From assembly GCF_030440425.1 (NCBI RefSeq), contig NZ_CP098023.1:1229501-1293500 (forward strand): a stretch of 64,000 bases of DNA, in the 5' to 3' direction. This stretch comes from Microbulbifer sp. MI-G. Lineage in GTDB: Bacteria; Pseudomonadota; Gammaproteobacteria; Pseudomonadales; Cellvibrionaceae. This document shows, in pieces, positions 49,081 through 59,550 of the stretch. The position numbers and the translations under genes were made by a program. A model generated the notes under the pieces. The model saw only the letters and a program-made list of their open reading frames with translations, had not been told where the DNA came from and did no database searches. Position 1 is the first letter of the stretch. Each line of letters starts with the position of its first letter.

Positions 49081-49157
49081 TGAGTGCAACTGAAGATCTG
49101 TCAGTGGCGTTATCTTTCAGTGGTGCGTTCTAGGATTATTTCCCCTCGGTAAAAGGG

Positions 49158-49186
49158 CTTGAAAAAGGCGCTAAAAAGCAGCATCT
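49158..49186 (+). promoter_or_regulatory. possible heat-shock promoter before clpX
   Basis: CTTGAAA (49158-49164), 14-base spacer, CAGCATCT (49179-49186). The -35 is a perfect sigma-32 match; the -10 matches CCCCAT at 4 of 6. Confidence 0.4.
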
Positions 49187-49244
49187 TGCTGGAGTACTTG
49201 TATTTGAGAGGGCCCTGGCCGGGCAGTGACCACGGAGTATTTTG

Positions 49245-50531
49245 ATGACCGACAAAAGCAGCGGGGAAGACAGTGGCAAGTTGTTGTACTGCTCTTTCTG
49301 TGGCAAGAGTCAACAGGAAGTGCGGAAGTTAATCGCCGGGCCGTCCGTCTTTATCTGCGATGAATGTGTCGAACTCTGCACTGATATTATTCGCGAAGAG
49401 GTCCAGGAAACCGCGGAAGGCCCAGAGGGACGCCTGCCCACTCCGCGTGAAATCACCGAGATCCTCGATCAGTATGTGGTAGGGCAGGAGGGCGCCAAAC
49501 GCGTGCTGGCGGTAGCGGTATACAATCATTACAAGCGCCTGCGCAGCAAAACTGCCGTGAAAGGCAAGGACGATGTTGAACTCAGCAAATCCAATATCCT
49601 GCTGGTAGGTCCCACCGGCAGCGGTAAAACCCTGTTGGCTGAGACACTCGCGCGCCTGCTCAATGTGCCTTTCACAATTGCGGATGCGACTACGCTCACT
49701 GAAGCTGGCTATGTGGGTGAAGACGTTGAGAATATTATTCAGAAGCTGTTGCAGAAATGCGACTACGATGTTGAAAAGGCTCAGCAGGGCATCGTTTATA
49801 TCGATGAAATCGACAAAATTTCCCGTAAATCTGATAACCCTTCTATCACCCGTGATGTCTCCGGCGAAGGCGTGCAACAAGCACTACTGAAGTTGATTGA
49901 GGGAACCGTGGCCTCTGTACCGCCCCAGGGCGGGCGCAAGCATCCCCAACAGGAATTTCTGCAAGTGGATACCGCCAACATTCTGTTTATCTGTGGTGGC
50001 GCCTTTGCGGGGCTGGACAAAGTGATCCGAGATCGCTCAGAGAAGGGCGGCATTGGGTTCAGTGCCGAAGTAAAGTCTAGCGATGACAAGAGTAATTTTG
50101 GGGAAATAGTCAAGGGTCTGGAGCCAGAGGATCTGGTTCGCTACGGTTTGATCCCGGAGTTTGTGGGCCGCCTGCCGGTCACAGCCACACTTGAAGAACT
50201 GGACCGGGAAGCTCTGGTGCAGATCCTCACCGAGCCCCGCAATGCCTTGACCAAGCAGTACGCGAAGCTTTTCGAGATGGAAAATGTAGAATTGGACTTC
50301 CGCCCGGATGCCCTAGACGCGGTGGCAACCAAGGCCATGGAGCGCAAAACTGGTGCACGCGGGCTGCGCTCTATCATGGAATCTGTGTTACTGGAAACCA
50401 TGTACGATATTCCCTCCGCTGATAACGTCGCCAAAGTGGTTATTGATGAGCCGGTCATTAGGGGGGAGTCGGCGCCCCTGCTGGTTTACGAGAGCGAAAC
50501 CAAGCCGCAGAAAGCCGTGCCGGAAGAATAG
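49245..50531 (+). CDS. clpX: ATP-dependent Clp protease ATP-binding subunit ClpX
   Basis: 428 residues from ATG 49245 (CGGAG 8 bases upstream). N-terminal zinc-binding CSFC...CDEC, Walker [16 protein letters not shown], Walker [12 protein letters not shown], ClpP-contact loop near IGF (GGIGFSAEV) and sensor 2 [10 protein letters not shown]. Unfolds tagged substrates for ClpP, encoded 164 bases upstream. A strong terminator follows. Confidence 0.97.
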   Translation: MTDKSSGEDSGKLLYCSFCGKSQQEVRKLIAGPSVFICDECVELCTDIIREEVQETAEGPEGRLPTPREITEILDQYVVGQEGAKRVLAVAVYNHYKRLRSKTAVKGKDDVELSKSNILLVGPTGSGKTLLAETLARLLNVPFTIADATTLTEAGYVGEDVENIIQKLLQKCDYDVEKAQQGIVYIDEIDKISRKSDNPSITRDVSGEGVQQALLKLIEGTVASVPPQGGRKHPQQEFLQVDTANILFICGGAFAGLDKVIRDRSEKGGIGFSAEVKSSDDKSNFGEIVKGLEPEDLVRYGLIPEFVGRLPVTATLEELDREALVQILTEPRNALTKQYAKLFEMENVELDFRPDALDAVATKAMERKTGARGLRSIMESVLLETMYDIPSADNVAKVVIDEPVIRGESAPLLVYESETKPQKAVPEE

Positions 50532-50548
50532 TGCTCAATGTGCCAAGC

Positions 50549-50572
50549 AAAACCCCAAAATGGGGTTTTTTT
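50549..50572 (+). terminator. intrinsic terminator of clpX
   Basis: AAAACCCCA (50549-50557), loop AAA, TGGGGTTTT and T run to 50572. Confidence 0.9.
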
Positions 50573-50680
50573 ATAGCATTTTTTTATCATTAACAAAACT
50601 TGTGGCCATTTTCTTAAGACATAAGGGAACAGTCTTCTGTAGTGCATTTGAAGTCGGTACACATTGGATGCGAGATTAGA

Positions 50681-50708
50681 CTTGTATTCGGGGCGATCTC
50701 CCCCATTT
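50681..50708 (+). promoter_or_regulatory. sigma-32 heat-shock promoter of lon
   Basis: CTTGTAT (50681-50687), 13-base spacer, CCCCATTT (50701-50708), very close to the consensus CTTGAAA-N13-17-CCCCATnT, 84 bases before the lon ATG. Confidence 0.75.
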
Positions 50709-50792
50709 CCTATAACTGAAAGGCGGTGGTCCAATTCAAGCAGCAATATGGTGCTGTGCCAAATACCCAGTGATTGGGCTGAGAGGAGTTCT

Positions 50793-53198
50793 ATGGATCA
50801 GTCATCCGACACTACACTTGCATATCCATTGTTGCCACTGCGGGATGTCGTTGTTTACCCACATATGGTGATCCCGCTGTTTGTCGGCCGGGAGAAGTCC
50901 ATAAAAGCCCTCGAAGAGGCTATGCGCAGGGATAAACAGGTGTTACTCGTAGCGCAGAGAAAGGCATCGGAAGATGACCCCGGCGCTGAGGATATCTACC
51001 GGATAGGCACAATCGCCAATGTTCTACAGCTTCTCAAACTTCCCGATGGCACTGTAAAAGTACTAGTGGAAGGGGGAGAGAGAGTCAATATCCTCGGTGT
51101 TGAGGAACATGAAAACCACTTTGAGGCTCGCGTGGAGCCCATGGAAACGCTGGAATTGCCGGAGGGAGAGGCGGAAGCCCTGGTGCGCTCTGTGATGGCT
51201 CAGTTTGAGCAGTATGTCTCTGTCAGCAAAAAGGTACCTAATGAGGTAATTACCTCACTGGCAGGGATTGATGAACCAGGCCGCCTGGCGGATACCATTT
51301 CGGCCCATATGTCTTTAGAACTCGCGCAGAAGCAGGAGCTTTTGGAAACGGCCAGTGTCAAAGAGCGCCTCGAGCATTTGCTCGGTCTGATGGATTCTGA
51401 AATTGACTTGATTCAGGTTGAGAAGCGGATCCGTGGCCGTGTGAAAAAACAGATGGAAAAAAGCCAGCGCGAGTATTATCTGAATGAACAGATGAAAGCC
51501 ATTCAAAAAGAGTTGGGTGAAATTACTGAAGAGCCTAATGAAATTGAAGAGCTGGAAAACAAAATTCGCGATGCCGGTATGAGTGCTGAGGCGGAAAAGA
51601 AAACCCGTACGGAGTTGGCTAAACTGAAAATGATGTCGCCAATGTCCGCAGAGGCATCGGTACTGCGCAGCTACATCGACTGGATGCTGAGTTTGCCCTG
51701 GAAAAAAGGCAGCCGGGTACGACATGACCTGAATAAGGCCGAAGAAATTCTTGAGGAAGATCACTACGGCTTGGAGGAAGTCAAAGAGCGTATACTCGAA
51801 TATCTCGCAGTGCAAAAGCGGGTAAAAAAAGTGAAAGGTCCAATTCTGTGTCTGGTGGGCCCGCCCGGCGTTGGTAAAACCTCTCTGGGACAGTCTATCG
51901 CCCGCGCGACCAATCGCCGTTATGTGCGAATGGCTCTGGGCGGGGTGCGGGATGAAGCAGAAATTCGAGGTCACCGTCGCACCTACATTGGTTCACTTCC
52001 GGGTAAGCTGATACAGAAAATCTCCAAGGCTGGTGTGAAGAACCCCCTGTTTCTGCTGGATGAAGTAGATAAAATGGGTATGGACCAACGCGGTGATCCT
52101 GCATCGGCACTGCTGGAAGTGCTCGACCCTGAGCAGAACAAAAGCTTTAACGACCACTATCTGGAGGTGGACTATGACCTCTCTGATGTGATGTTTGTGT
52201 GTACCTCAAACTCCATGAATATACCGGGTCCGCTACTCGACCGCATGGAAGTGATACGCCTGCCCGGTTACACCGAAGATGAAAAACTCAATATTGCTCA
52301 GCGCTATCTGGTGCCTAAACAGCGCAAAGCGAACGGGCTCAAAGAGGATGAGTTGGCACTGTCTGATGATACGATCCGGGACATAGTCCGCTACTATACA
52401 CGTGAGGCGGGAGTGCGTGGACTGGATCGGGAAATCGCCAAAATTTGTCGCAAGATTGTCACTGAACATGTGCGCAATCCGTCAGATAAAAAAGCTATGG
52501 TGAAACCCGAGGAGCTGGAAGAATTGCTGGGTGTGCGCAAGTTTGATTTTGGTCGTGCAGAAGAGGAAAACAAGATCGGTATTGTAACCGGCCTTGCCTG
52601 GACCGAGGTGGGTGGTGAGCTACTCAATATTGAGGCATCTGCGGTGCCCGGCAAGGGGCGCATGATCAAAACCGGTTCCCTCGGCGATGTGATGCAGGAG
52701 TCAATCCAGGCAGCGCTGACAGTGGTCCGCTCTCGCTCCCAGGCGCTTGGCATAGGGCCTGATTTCCACGAGACACAAGATATTCATATTCACGTTCCTG
52801 AAGGCGCTACACCTAAGGACGGCCCATCGGCGGGTATAGCCATGTGCACCGCATTGGTTTCTGTACTGACTAATATCCCGGTATGCTCAGAGGTTGCAAT
52901 GACGGGTGAAATCACTTTGCGCGGAGAGGTACTGCGCATTGGTGGTCTCAAGGAGAAGTTGTTAGCGGCACACAGAGGCGGTATCAAAACGGTACTGATT
53001 CCTGCGGATAACGAGCGGGACCTAAAAGATATTCCCGACAATATCCTTCAGGATTTGGTGGTTAAACCGGTTAAGTGGATTGATCAGGTACTTGAGCTGG
53101 CACTTGAGCATAAACCGGAATCCTTATCGGACGAGGAATACTCTGCCTTACAAAAGCAAGCTGAAGAGCGCTCTCAGCGCTCAATCCAGACCCACTAA
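50793..53198 (+). CDS. lon: ATP-dependent protease Lon
   Basis: 801 residues from ATG 50793 (GAGAGGAG upstream); the open frame reaches further up, without signals. LAN substrate domain, AAA+ with [13 protein letters not shown] and [10 protein letters not shown], and a Ser-Lys peptidase domain with Ser679 (DGPSAGIAM) and Lys722 ([12 protein letters not shown]), the same numbers as in E. coli. Degrades misfolded and regulatory proteins. Next to hupB, as in enterics. Confidence 0.97.
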   Translation: MDQSSDTTLAYPLLPLRDVVVYPHMVIPLFVGREKSIKALEEAMRRDKQVLLVAQRKASEDDPGAEDIYRIGTIANVLQLLKLPDGTVKVLVEGGERVNILGVEEHENHFEARVEPMETLELPEGEAEALVRSVMAQFEQYVSVSKKVPNEVITSLAGIDEPGRLADTISAHMSLELAQKQELLETASVKERLEHLLGLMDSEIDLIQVEKRIRGRVKKQMEKSQREYYLNEQMKAIQKELGEITEEPNEIEELENKIRDAGMSAEAEKKTRTELAKLKMMSPMSAEASVLRSYIDWMLSLPWKKGSRVRHDLNKAEEILEEDHYGLEEVKERILEYLAVQKRVKKVKGPILCLVGPPGVGKTSLGQSIARATNRRYVRMALGGVRDEAEIRGHRRTYIGSLPGKLIQKISKAGVKNPLFLLDEVDKMGMDQRGDPASALLEVLDPEQNKSFNDHYLEVDYDLSDVMFVCTSNSMNIPGPLLDRMEVIRLPGYTEDEKLNIAQRYLVPKQRKANGLKEDELALSDDTIRDIVRYYTREAGVRGLDREIAKICRKIVTEHVRNPSDKKAMVKPEELEELLGVRKFDFGRAEEENKIGIVTGLAWTEVGGELLNIEASAVPGKGRMIKTGSLGDVMQESIQAALTVVRSRSQALGIGPDFHETQDIHIHVPEGATPKDGPSAGIAMCTALVSVLTNIPVCSEVAMTGEITLRGEVLRIGGLKEKLLAAHRGGIKTVLIPADNERDLKDIPDNILQDLVVKPVKWIDQVLELALEHKPESLSDEEYSALQKQAEERSQRSIQTH

Positions 53199-53454
53199 AT
53201 ACCTGTGCGGGGTGGCTTTTGTCACCTTGAAACAATTTTCAGGGTCAAAATATAGCCGGTCACCCGGATTCAGCTGCCTGAGGAGTACCCGGCCAACCGG
53301 AAACCCCCATGGTTCCTTGACCCGCTACGGGGCAGTTGGTATAAAACAAGGCTTGCTACCCGGCATGTGAGTGGCTGGTGGTCAAAAAGTTACAACTAAG
53401 GGTGCCCAGCTTGAGGGTATCCGAAGCATATTGAAAAGAACAGAGGGATTAAGC

Positions 53455-53727
53455 GTGAACAAGTCCGAATTGATTGAAGCAATTGCCGCATCTGCAGATA
53501 TTCCAAAAGCAGCTGCCGGTCGTGCTTTGGAGGCAATAGTTGATAGCATTACTGATGCGCTTAAGAAAGGCGATCAGGTTGCCTTGGTGGGCTTTGGCAC
53601 TTTTGTAGTTAAAGAGCGCGCTGCCCGTACTGGTCGCAATCCGCGCACGGGCGATCCAATTGAAATTGCTGCGGCAAAAATTCCCAGCTTCAAGGCCGGT
53701 AAAGCCCTGAAAGACGCCGTAAACTGA
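53455..53727 (+). CDS. hupB: DNA-binding protein HU-beta
   Basis: 90 residues from GTG 53455 (GAGGG upstream): [15 protein letters not shown] is the usual HU start, and [20 protein letters not shown] (DNA-grasping arm) and [12 protein letters not shown] follow. The upstream in-frame extension to 53371 is not part of the family. Bends and compacts DNA as a dimer. Confidence 0.96.
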   Translation: MNKSELIEAIAASADIPKAAAGRALEAIVDSITDALKKGDQVALVGFGTFVVKERAARTGRNPRTGDPIEIAAAKIPSFKAGKALKDAVN

Positions 53728-53773
53728 GTTTGTCAGTGGTGTCCCCGGCTTTGTAAATAACTGGAACTTCAAC

Positions 53774-53802
53774 AGGCGTGTCAACTCGGATACGCCTTTT
53801 TT
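53774..53802 (+). terminator. intrinsic terminator of hupB
   Basis: AGGCGT (53774-53779) pairs with ACGCCT (53792-53797), followed by a T run. Confidence 0.8.
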
Positions 53803-53846
53803 CTATCTGCACAGTCAAATAACAAACTCAACTTTCGGAGCTGAGC

Positions 53847-55730
53847 ATGCTTCAGTCCATGCGCGACAACCTGAAAGGCACAGCGGCAATCATTCTTGCG
53901 GCCTTTTTTGGTTTTATTATGGTTATTGGTGGAATCGACTTTTTCACCGGGGCCAGTGGCGGTGCTGCCGATGCGGTTGCCGAGGTCAATGGTGAGAAGA
54001 TTACCAATCTGGATTTGCAGCGCGCAATCCAAAATCGCCGTAATATGATCATGAGCCAATATGGTGAAAATGTTCCTGCAGATCTTATTAGTGATCAACA
54101 GCTGCGCGAACCGGTGTTGCGTCAACTGGTATCCAGCGCCGTACTGCGCCAAGCTGCACAAAGTAGCGGCATGGTGATGAGCACGACAACTGTGAACAAA
54201 GCCATCACGGATATACCTGCTTTTCAGGTGAATGGTAATTTTGATCCGCAACTCTATCGTGACGCTTTGCGCCGCATGGGCTATAACACGGCGAACTTTC
54301 CTCAGGTTATCGAAAGTGATCTTGCTTTGCAGCAGTATGCTGACAGCGTCACCGGGAGTGCCTTCACCACAGAGGTGGATGCCAAGCAGATTGTGGCGGC
54401 TTCTATGGAGGAGCGCGACTTCGATTACGTCGTGATGCCCGTACAGTCGCTGTTGGCCGGTATAGAGGTCAGCGATGGCGAGGTGGAGCAGTATTATCAG
54501 GAGAATCAGAGTCAGTACCAGCGTCCCGAGCAGGTGGCGGTTGAATACATCGAGCTGACGCCTAGCATATTTGCCGCCAATATCGATATTACGGATGAGG
54601 ATATACGCGCTCAATATGATCAGGAGATAGCCAGTTTTAGCGCTAAGCACCGCCGACGGGCCGCCCATATCCTACTGGAAGATGCCAGTCAGGATAAAAT
54701 TGCTGAAATTCAGGGCAAGCTGAACGCTGGTGAGGACTTTGCCCAGCTGGCAAAGACCTATTCGGAAGATATCGGCTCCCGGGATGAGGGTGGTGATCTG
54801 GGTTTCACCACCGGGGATGTCTTTCCCAAGGATTTCGAGGAGGCGCTAGCCTCTCTGGAGGTGGGACAGGTATCGTCTCCGGTAACTACTGAGAGCGGTA
54901 CCCACTTTATCAAGCTGCTGGAGATTGAAGAGAGCGAACCCCCTACTTTTTCAGAGCGTAGAGGTGCGATTGAAAGCCAACTGCGCAGCGTCGCTGCAGA
55001 GCAGGAGTTCGTTGATGCCCTGAGCCGGTTGGCCGATCTGGCCTATAACGCCGAGGAACTCTCCGGCCCGGCCGAGGAGTTGGGCGTGCCCTTACAAACT
55101 AGTGACCTTTTTTCCCGTACCAGTGGTACCGGTGTGCTGGCAGAGAGTCAGGTGGTCGATGCGGCTTTCTCTCCTGAGGTCAAGGAAGACGGTAATACCT
55201 CCGATGTGTTGAATCTGAACAATGAACATTCGCTGGTCCTGCGTGTAACCGAGTCCCAGGCAGCCGGTACCTACCCATTGGAGGAGGTGCGCGAGCAAAT
55301 CGTTGAACGCCTCAAGCGCGACAAGGCCAGTGCACAGCTTGTGCAACAGGCGCAGGCACTTAAGGAAAAGCTGACCGCGGGAGAAGACTTTGCCGAGCTT
55401 GCCAGGGATCAGGGGCTGACCTTTGAGACCAGTGATAAGACTCGCCGCGGCGGCTTCGGTGAGCGCGGTGAAATTAATAATAAAGCCTTCTCGTTGCCAG
55501 CGCCTTCGGGGGGGGCGACTAGATTAGTGGTGTTTGCCACCGATAATGGAGACCAGGTGATTCTCAAGCTGCGCAATGTTCGCTCAGGCAGTTTGTCGCA
55601 ACAGAACAAAGAGCAGCGCCAGGCACTGATGCAGCAGTTGGCCTCCGTCACTGGCGGTGCTGAATTGGCTGCCGTGCAGCGCTACCTGTCAGATCAGGCT
55701 AAGGTTGAGCTTTTTACTAACGGTGAGTAA
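53847..55730 (+). CDS. ppiD: periplasmic folding chaperone PpiD
   Basis: 627 residues. Cytoplasmic start MLQSMRDNLKG, one membrane helix (TAAIILAAFFGFIMVIGGIDF), a SurA-like N-domain, and one parvulin (PPIC) domain at about residues 265-355 (RRAAHILLED, EDIGSRDEGGDLGFTTGD, in two pieces), then a C-terminal helical region. Helps newly exported outer-membrane proteins at the Sec exit. Ends the lon-hupB-ppiD series. GGAG 8 bases before the ATG. Confidence 0.95.
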   Translation: MLQSMRDNLKGTAAIILAAFFGFIMVIGGIDFFTGASGGAADAVAEVNGEKITNLDLQRAIQNRRNMIMSQYGENVPADLISDQQLREPVLRQLVSSAVLRQAAQSSGMVMSTTTVNKAITDIPAFQVNGNFDPQLYRDALRRMGYNTANFPQVIESDLALQQYADSVTGSAFTTEVDAKQIVAASMEERDFDYVVMPVQSLLAGIEVSDGEVEQYYQENQSQYQRPEQVAVEYIELTPSIFAANIDITDEDIRAQYDQEIASFSAKHRRRAAHILLEDASQDKIAEIQGKLNAGEDFAQLAKTYSEDIGSRDEGGDLGFTTGDVFPKDFEEALASLEVGQVSSPVTTESGTHFIKLLEIEESEPPTFSERRGAIESQLRSVAAEQEFVDALSRLADLAYNAEELSGPAEELGVPLQTSDLFSRTSGTGVLAESQVVDAAFSPEVKEDGNTSDVLNLNNEHSLVLRVTESQAAGTYPLEEVREQIVERLKRDKASAQLVQQAQALKEKLTAGEDFAELARDQGLTFETSDKTRRGGFGERGEINNKAFSLPAPSGGATRLVVFATDNGDQVILKLRNVRSGSLSQQNKEQRQALMQQLASVTGGAELAAVQRYLSDQAKVELFTNGE

Positions 55731-55742
55731 CCTGGTTTGATA

Positions 55743-55783
55743 GGCAATAAAAAACCCGGTGTTTTGCCGGGTTTTTTATTGCC
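55743..55783. terminator. bidirectional terminator between ppiD and mltD
   Basis: Perfect 17-bp inverted repeat (55743-55759 and 55767-55783) with a 7-base loop; the stem ends in an A run on one side and a T run on the other, ideal for both convergent genes. Confidence 0.95.
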
Positions 55784-55814
55784 AGAAGCCCTTCAAATTA
55801 TTAAATAGACTTGC

Positions 55815-57383
55815 TTAGAAAGGTTTACGCTGGTTACCGGCGCTATCCACAAACAGGGTGAGGCGCTGGCCGGGCTGTAAATATTTCGATTTGGTCAGTT
55901 TGTTCCAGCGTAAAATGTCATCGATTCGTATACTGAATTTGCTGGCTATCCGGTAGAGAGAGTCACCGCTTCTCACCCTGTAAGAGACCTTGCGTGTGGT
56001 GCGGCTGTTGTTGTCCGGAGTGCTGCCGTAGGCAATCAGTATACGCCCGGGGCGCAGGGTGTCGCTGGGGGCCATGCTATTCCAGCTGGCCAGTGCTTTC
56101 ACACTGACTTTCAACTTGCGGGCTATTGCCCAAAGACTGTCGCCGGGTTGAACGGTATAGCGGGTCTTTTGTCCATGCCCGGAGGACTGGCGGTGCCTTA
56201 CACGCTGGTCTAGGGCATAGGCATACTGCCCGGCGGGGCCGGATGCGCTGGGGATCAGCAGGGTTGTGCCGGCACGGATATTGTTGTTGTGGAGCTTGTT
56301 GGCCTCGCGTATCGCCGAGACGGTTGTCTGGTAATCGCGCGCGATTGTGGAAAGCGTGTCGCCTCGAACGATAGTGTAATGCTGCCAGGTTACCCGCTGA
56401 TTTTTTGGCAGCAGCTTCAAGGCGCTTTCAAACTGCTGGTGGCTGCCAATGGGGATTAGTAATTGGTGATTGCCGTTGGGATCTGTTGCCCAGCGATTGT
56501 AACCGGGATTGAGCAGGTACAGCTCCTCGATTTCGATCTCGGCCAAGTCTGCGGCTTGAACCAGATCAATCTGGCTGCCGACATCTACACGAACAAAGTA
56601 GGGCTGGTTGGCTACGTCGTGTAATGGCACTTGATATTGCTCGGGGTGCGATACAACCTCTGCCAGGGCCAGCAGCTGGGGGACATAGTGCCTGGTTTCC
56701 CGCGGCAGTTTGAGATCCCAGAAGCGGGTACCCAGTCCCTTGCGCCGGTTGCGTTCAATGGCTCTGCGCACAGTGCCCTCACCGGAATTGTAAGCCGCTA
56801 GAACCAACTCCCAATCGCCGTCAAAACGCTCGGATAGATAGTTAAAGTATTTGATCGCGGCGCGGGTGGATTCGTGAACATCGCGTCGCCCGTCGTACCA
56901 CCAGTTCTGTTGCAAGCCTAACGAGCGTCCAGTAGAGGGAATAAACTGCCACATACCGGAGGCTCGGGCGTGGGAATAGGCAAAGGGGTCGTAGGCGCTC
57001 TCAACGATCGGCAGCAGAGCCAGTTCCAGCGGCATATTAGCCTGATCCAAAGCCTCTGCAACATGGAAAATATAACGGCGGGCGCGTTGGGTAACACGGG
57101 CCATATAGCCTTCATTGCGAGAAAAATACGCAATGTAGTCCTCTACCCTGGGATCGCTAGTATGGTGGTTGAGCTGAAAACCCCGGCGCAGGCGATCCCA
57201 TATATCCTCCGGTGGCAACGACTCTTCAGTGTCTACCAAGGTGGGCGTGTCAGTGCTCTGCGTATTAGAGGTTTCTTGTGCCGGAATGGGTTCGCGCTCG
57301 GGGAGTGCGTCTTTAGTCGGTATTGGTGAGCAGGCCCCGACCGTGGCTGCCAGCAATGCCATGGTAAAATTCTTGTGAACCAT
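55815..57383 (-). CDS. mltD: membrane-bound lytic transglycosylase D with LysM repeats
   Basis: 522 residues. Lipoprotein start with lipobox ATVGAC (lipid Cys about 18), lytic transglycosylase (SLT) domain at about residues 95-215 with catalytic Glu in LPIVESAYDPFAYS and GMWQFIPSTGRSLGL, AYNSGEGTV, and three C-terminal LysM modules (YTIVRGDTLSTIARDY, YTVQPGDSLWAIARKL, YRVRSGDSLYRIASKF). Cuts murein glycan strands, recycling and remodelling the wall. Relatives have two or more LysM; three is within the range. Lies next to gloB, a conserved order. Confidence 0.95.
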   Translation of the reverse strand: MVHKNFTMALLAATVGACSPIPTKDALPEREPIPAQETSNTQSTDTPTLVDTEESLPPEDIWDRLRRGFQLNHHTSDPRVEDYIAYFSRNEGYMARVTQRARRYIFHVAEALDQANMPLELALLPIVESAYDPFAYSHARASGMWQFIPSTGRSLGLQQNWWYDGRRDVHESTRAAIKYFNYLSERFDGDWELVLAAYNSGEGTVRRAIERNRRKGLGTRFWDLKLPRETRHYVPQLLALAEVVSHPEQYQVPLHDVANQPYFVRVDVGSQIDLVQAADLAEIEIEELYLLNPGYNRWATDPNGNHQLLIPIGSHQQFESALKLLPKNQRVTWQHYTIVRGDTLSTIARDYQTTVSAIREANKLHNNNIRAGTTLLIPSASGPAGQYAYALDQRVRHRQSSGHGQKTRYTVQPGDSLWAIARKLKVSVKALASWNSMAPSDTLRPGRILIAYGSTPDNNSRTTRKVSYRVRSGDSLYRIASKFSIRIDDILRWNKLTKSKYLQPGQRLTLFVDSAGNQRKPF

Positions 57384-57723
57384 GTTGGGTATATCCGCGC
57401 GTACTTCTTCTAATTCCTGGCCCAGACTGCGCTTAAGCGCTTATTTTTGGGGGTGCTGAGCATTTAATCATATCCATGTGATTCTAAATAGCCGAAATAG
57501 TTTCGGTCAATGCAGGCGGATAAGAAATATGCAACTGATTTGTGACACGATCTAACAGACAAGTAAGCGGATATTGAAAAGGCCATTTGAACCGTCATCC
57601 TTGAAATACCAGTGTATGTGTTGGGTGCTCTCTTGCTGGGCCTTCCTGAGCCGTTTACCCCGGCAATCGAAAGCTTTGTCGACAATACAATGCGTGATTA
57701 AAGTCTAGCCGATGACTACTTCT
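57384..57723. other. 340-bp intergenic region between gloB and mltD
   Basis: Both genes are on the minus strand, so the mltD promoter lies here. A 12-bp palindrome GCGCTTAAGCGC is at 57429-57440, and T-rich sequence follows it on the plus strand. No coding frame is convincing. Confidence 0.5.
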
Positions 57724-58506
57724 CTAGAACTGGTCTTTCCATTCGCGCAAGATTGCAAATATGGTGACTTGATCCAGAGTTGAGGGGTGAGGTTGACCCG
57801 CGTGGTGGGCTGCGCTTTTTATCACCTCGGGCACTTTGCAGCGCAGAAAGGGGTTGGTTGCTAGTTCCTGGGCGATGGTGGAGGGGAGAGTGGGTTTGTT
57901 CGCATCCCTGAGTGCCTGGCAACTAGAGAGCCGCTGTTCTATGGCTGTGTTTCCGGGCTCGACGATTTTGGCGAAATGCAGGTTGCCCAGTGTGTATTCG
58001 TGAGCGCAGTAGACTCGGGTGGTGGCGTCCAGTGTGCTCAGTTTTGCCAGGGAATGGAACATCTGCTCCGGAGTGCCTTCAAACAGGCGACCACAACCGG
58101 CGGCGAACAGTGTGTCACCGCAAAACAGATGGGTTTGCACAGAGCGCTCGGAAACCGGTTCCCGCAGGATTAGTGCCAAGTGGTCCAAAGTGTGACCCGG
58201 TATATTGCAGACCCCGAGGGGCATGCCCAATACGGTTACCCCACCACCCCCGGTCAATGGGGTTGTTACCCCCTCGACGGATGCGGGGCCAAGGACCGGG
58301 CATTGATACTGTTTAAACAGTGATGTGATACCGCCGGTATGATCCAGATGATGGTGAGTAATGAGAATGCCATTGAGCGAAGCCCCCCGGAGGGCTTTAA
58401 CAACCGGTTCGGCCTCTCCCGGGTCCACAACCCAGTGCTCATCGCCTTGCTGGAGATGCCATATATAGTTGTCGCTGAATGCGGGGATAGGGGATATAGA
58501 TAGCAT
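57724..58506 (-). CDS. gloB: hydroxyacylglutathione hydrolase (glyoxalase II)
   Basis: 260 residues from ATG 58506 (LSISPIPAFSDNYIW, the family start); the frame is open upstream to 58644 but without signals. Metallo-beta-lactamase fold with binuclear site THHHLDHTGG, FCGDTLFAAGCGRLFEGT and YCAHEYTLGNL. Hydrolyses S-lactoylglutathione, finishing methylglyoxal detoxification. Divergent from the methyltransferase gene. Confidence 0.95.
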   Translation of the reverse strand: MLSISPIPAFSDNYIWHLQQGDEHWVVDPGEAEPVVKALRGASLNGILITHHHLDHTGGITSLFKQYQCPVLGPASVEGVTTPLTGGGGVTVLGMPLGVCNIPGHTLDHLALILREPVSERSVQTHLFCGDTLFAAGCGRLFEGTPEQMFHSLAKLSTLDATTRVYCAHEYTLGNLHFAKIVEPGNTAIEQRLSSCQALRDANKPTLPSTIAQELATNPFLRCKVPEVIKSAAHHAGQPHPSTLDQVTIFAILREWKDQF

Positions 58507-58710
58507 TTTGGCTGCGCCTGTCAGATGGATCATGAAACGATACCATGTAGGATAGGGATTGGTGCGTAATCTAGACACAGGAAGAAGGTAAAACGGATCT
58601 GTTGTCACCAGATGATTGAGATGAATCAAAGGATTTACACTCAATGGTGCTCCCCCGGTTAGGGGGCTGGCACAGAATGCAGGTTCTGTCGATGTTCAAA
58701 AGGAGACGCA

Positions 58711-59499
58711 ATGACAGAAAATTCCAGGCCACGGAGCCCAACGGAGCTGGCGTCATTGGCAAATGCCTGCCCGGCGCTGTCCCACTGGTTTTCCAGTGCT
58801 CTAGGGCAGGAGATCCTGTCCCAACAGCTTGCCCTGGCGCAGCCATTGGTGGAGGGGTTGTTCGGCTACCATCTGATGCAGGCAGGTGTCACAGATGCGG
58901 TGGATTTTGCCGCATGCAGCCGAATCAACCACCGATTTCGCTTGGCTACTTGCCTGGAGCAGTCCGGCGCCGCCTTGGTGGAGTTTGAGCAGTTGCCCCT
59001 TCCCTCCGAATCCATCGATATAGTTCTCCTGCATCACCTGCTGGACTTCTCCCGTCACCCCCACCAGATATTGCGCGAAGCCGCCCGGGTATTGATACCC
59101 GGAGGACGCTTGCTGCTGATGGGCTTCAATCCCTTCTCTCTGCTGGGCCTATCTCGCCTGTTGTTCTCTCGCGGAGCTTATCAACAGGGTAACCAGTTGC
59201 GTGCGGCGCGGGTGGCCGACTGGATGAATTTGCTGGATCTGCAGGCAGAGCGGGTCGAAAGGGGTTTTTTTCGACTTCCTCTTCAGCAGCGTGACCTCCT
59301 TGATAAAACGGCCTGGATGGAGCATCTGGGCTCCCGTTGGCGCTTGCCTTGGGGCGGCTTTTACATCATAGTCGCGCGCAGAGAGGTGGCGCGTGTTCGT
59401 ACTATCAAGATGCACTGGCATACGAAGCGAAAGCCTGCGCTGACGGCGACACCCACAAGCCCCCGCGTTGCAGCGCGAGGAAAACATCAAAAACGCTGA
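58711..59499 (+). CDS. class I SAM-dependent methyltransferase
   Basis: 262 residues. Methyltransferase_11-like: the usual GxGxG motif I is degenerate (VDFAACSR), but LPLPSESIDIVLLHHLLDFSRHPHQILREAARVLIPGGRLLLMGFNP is the classic motif IV-VI segment (quoted by parts: HHLLDF, REAARVLIPGG). The gloB-methyltransferase-rnhA-dnaQ order is conserved in gammaproteobacteria. Substrate unknown. A Lys/Arg-rich tail closes the protein. Confidence 0.85.
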   Translation: MTENSRPRSPTELASLANACPALSHWFSSALGQEILSQQLALAQPLVEGLFGYHLMQAGVTDAVDFAACSRINHRFRLATCLEQSGAALVEFEQLPLPSESIDIVLLHHLLDFSRHPHQILREAARVLIPGGRLLLMGFNPFSLLGLSRLLFSRGAYQQGNQLRAARVADWMNLLDLQAERVERGFFRLPLQQRDLLDKTAWMEHLGSRWRLPWGGFYIIVARREVARVRTIKMHWHTKRKPALTATPTSPRVAARGKHQKR

Positions 59500-59550
59500 T
59501 CTTGCGGGGTTGTCCTGCAACTCGGTTGCATTCCTATATTGGCATTGATT

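Noticed and set aside
53371..53454. 28-residue N-terminal extension of HU
   Set aside because: HU proteins start at the GTG 53455 position, which has its own ribosome site.
57429..57440. GCGCTTAAGCGC palindrome as a terminator
   Set aside because: Stem too short and located in the promoter region of mltD; a chance palindrome is likely.
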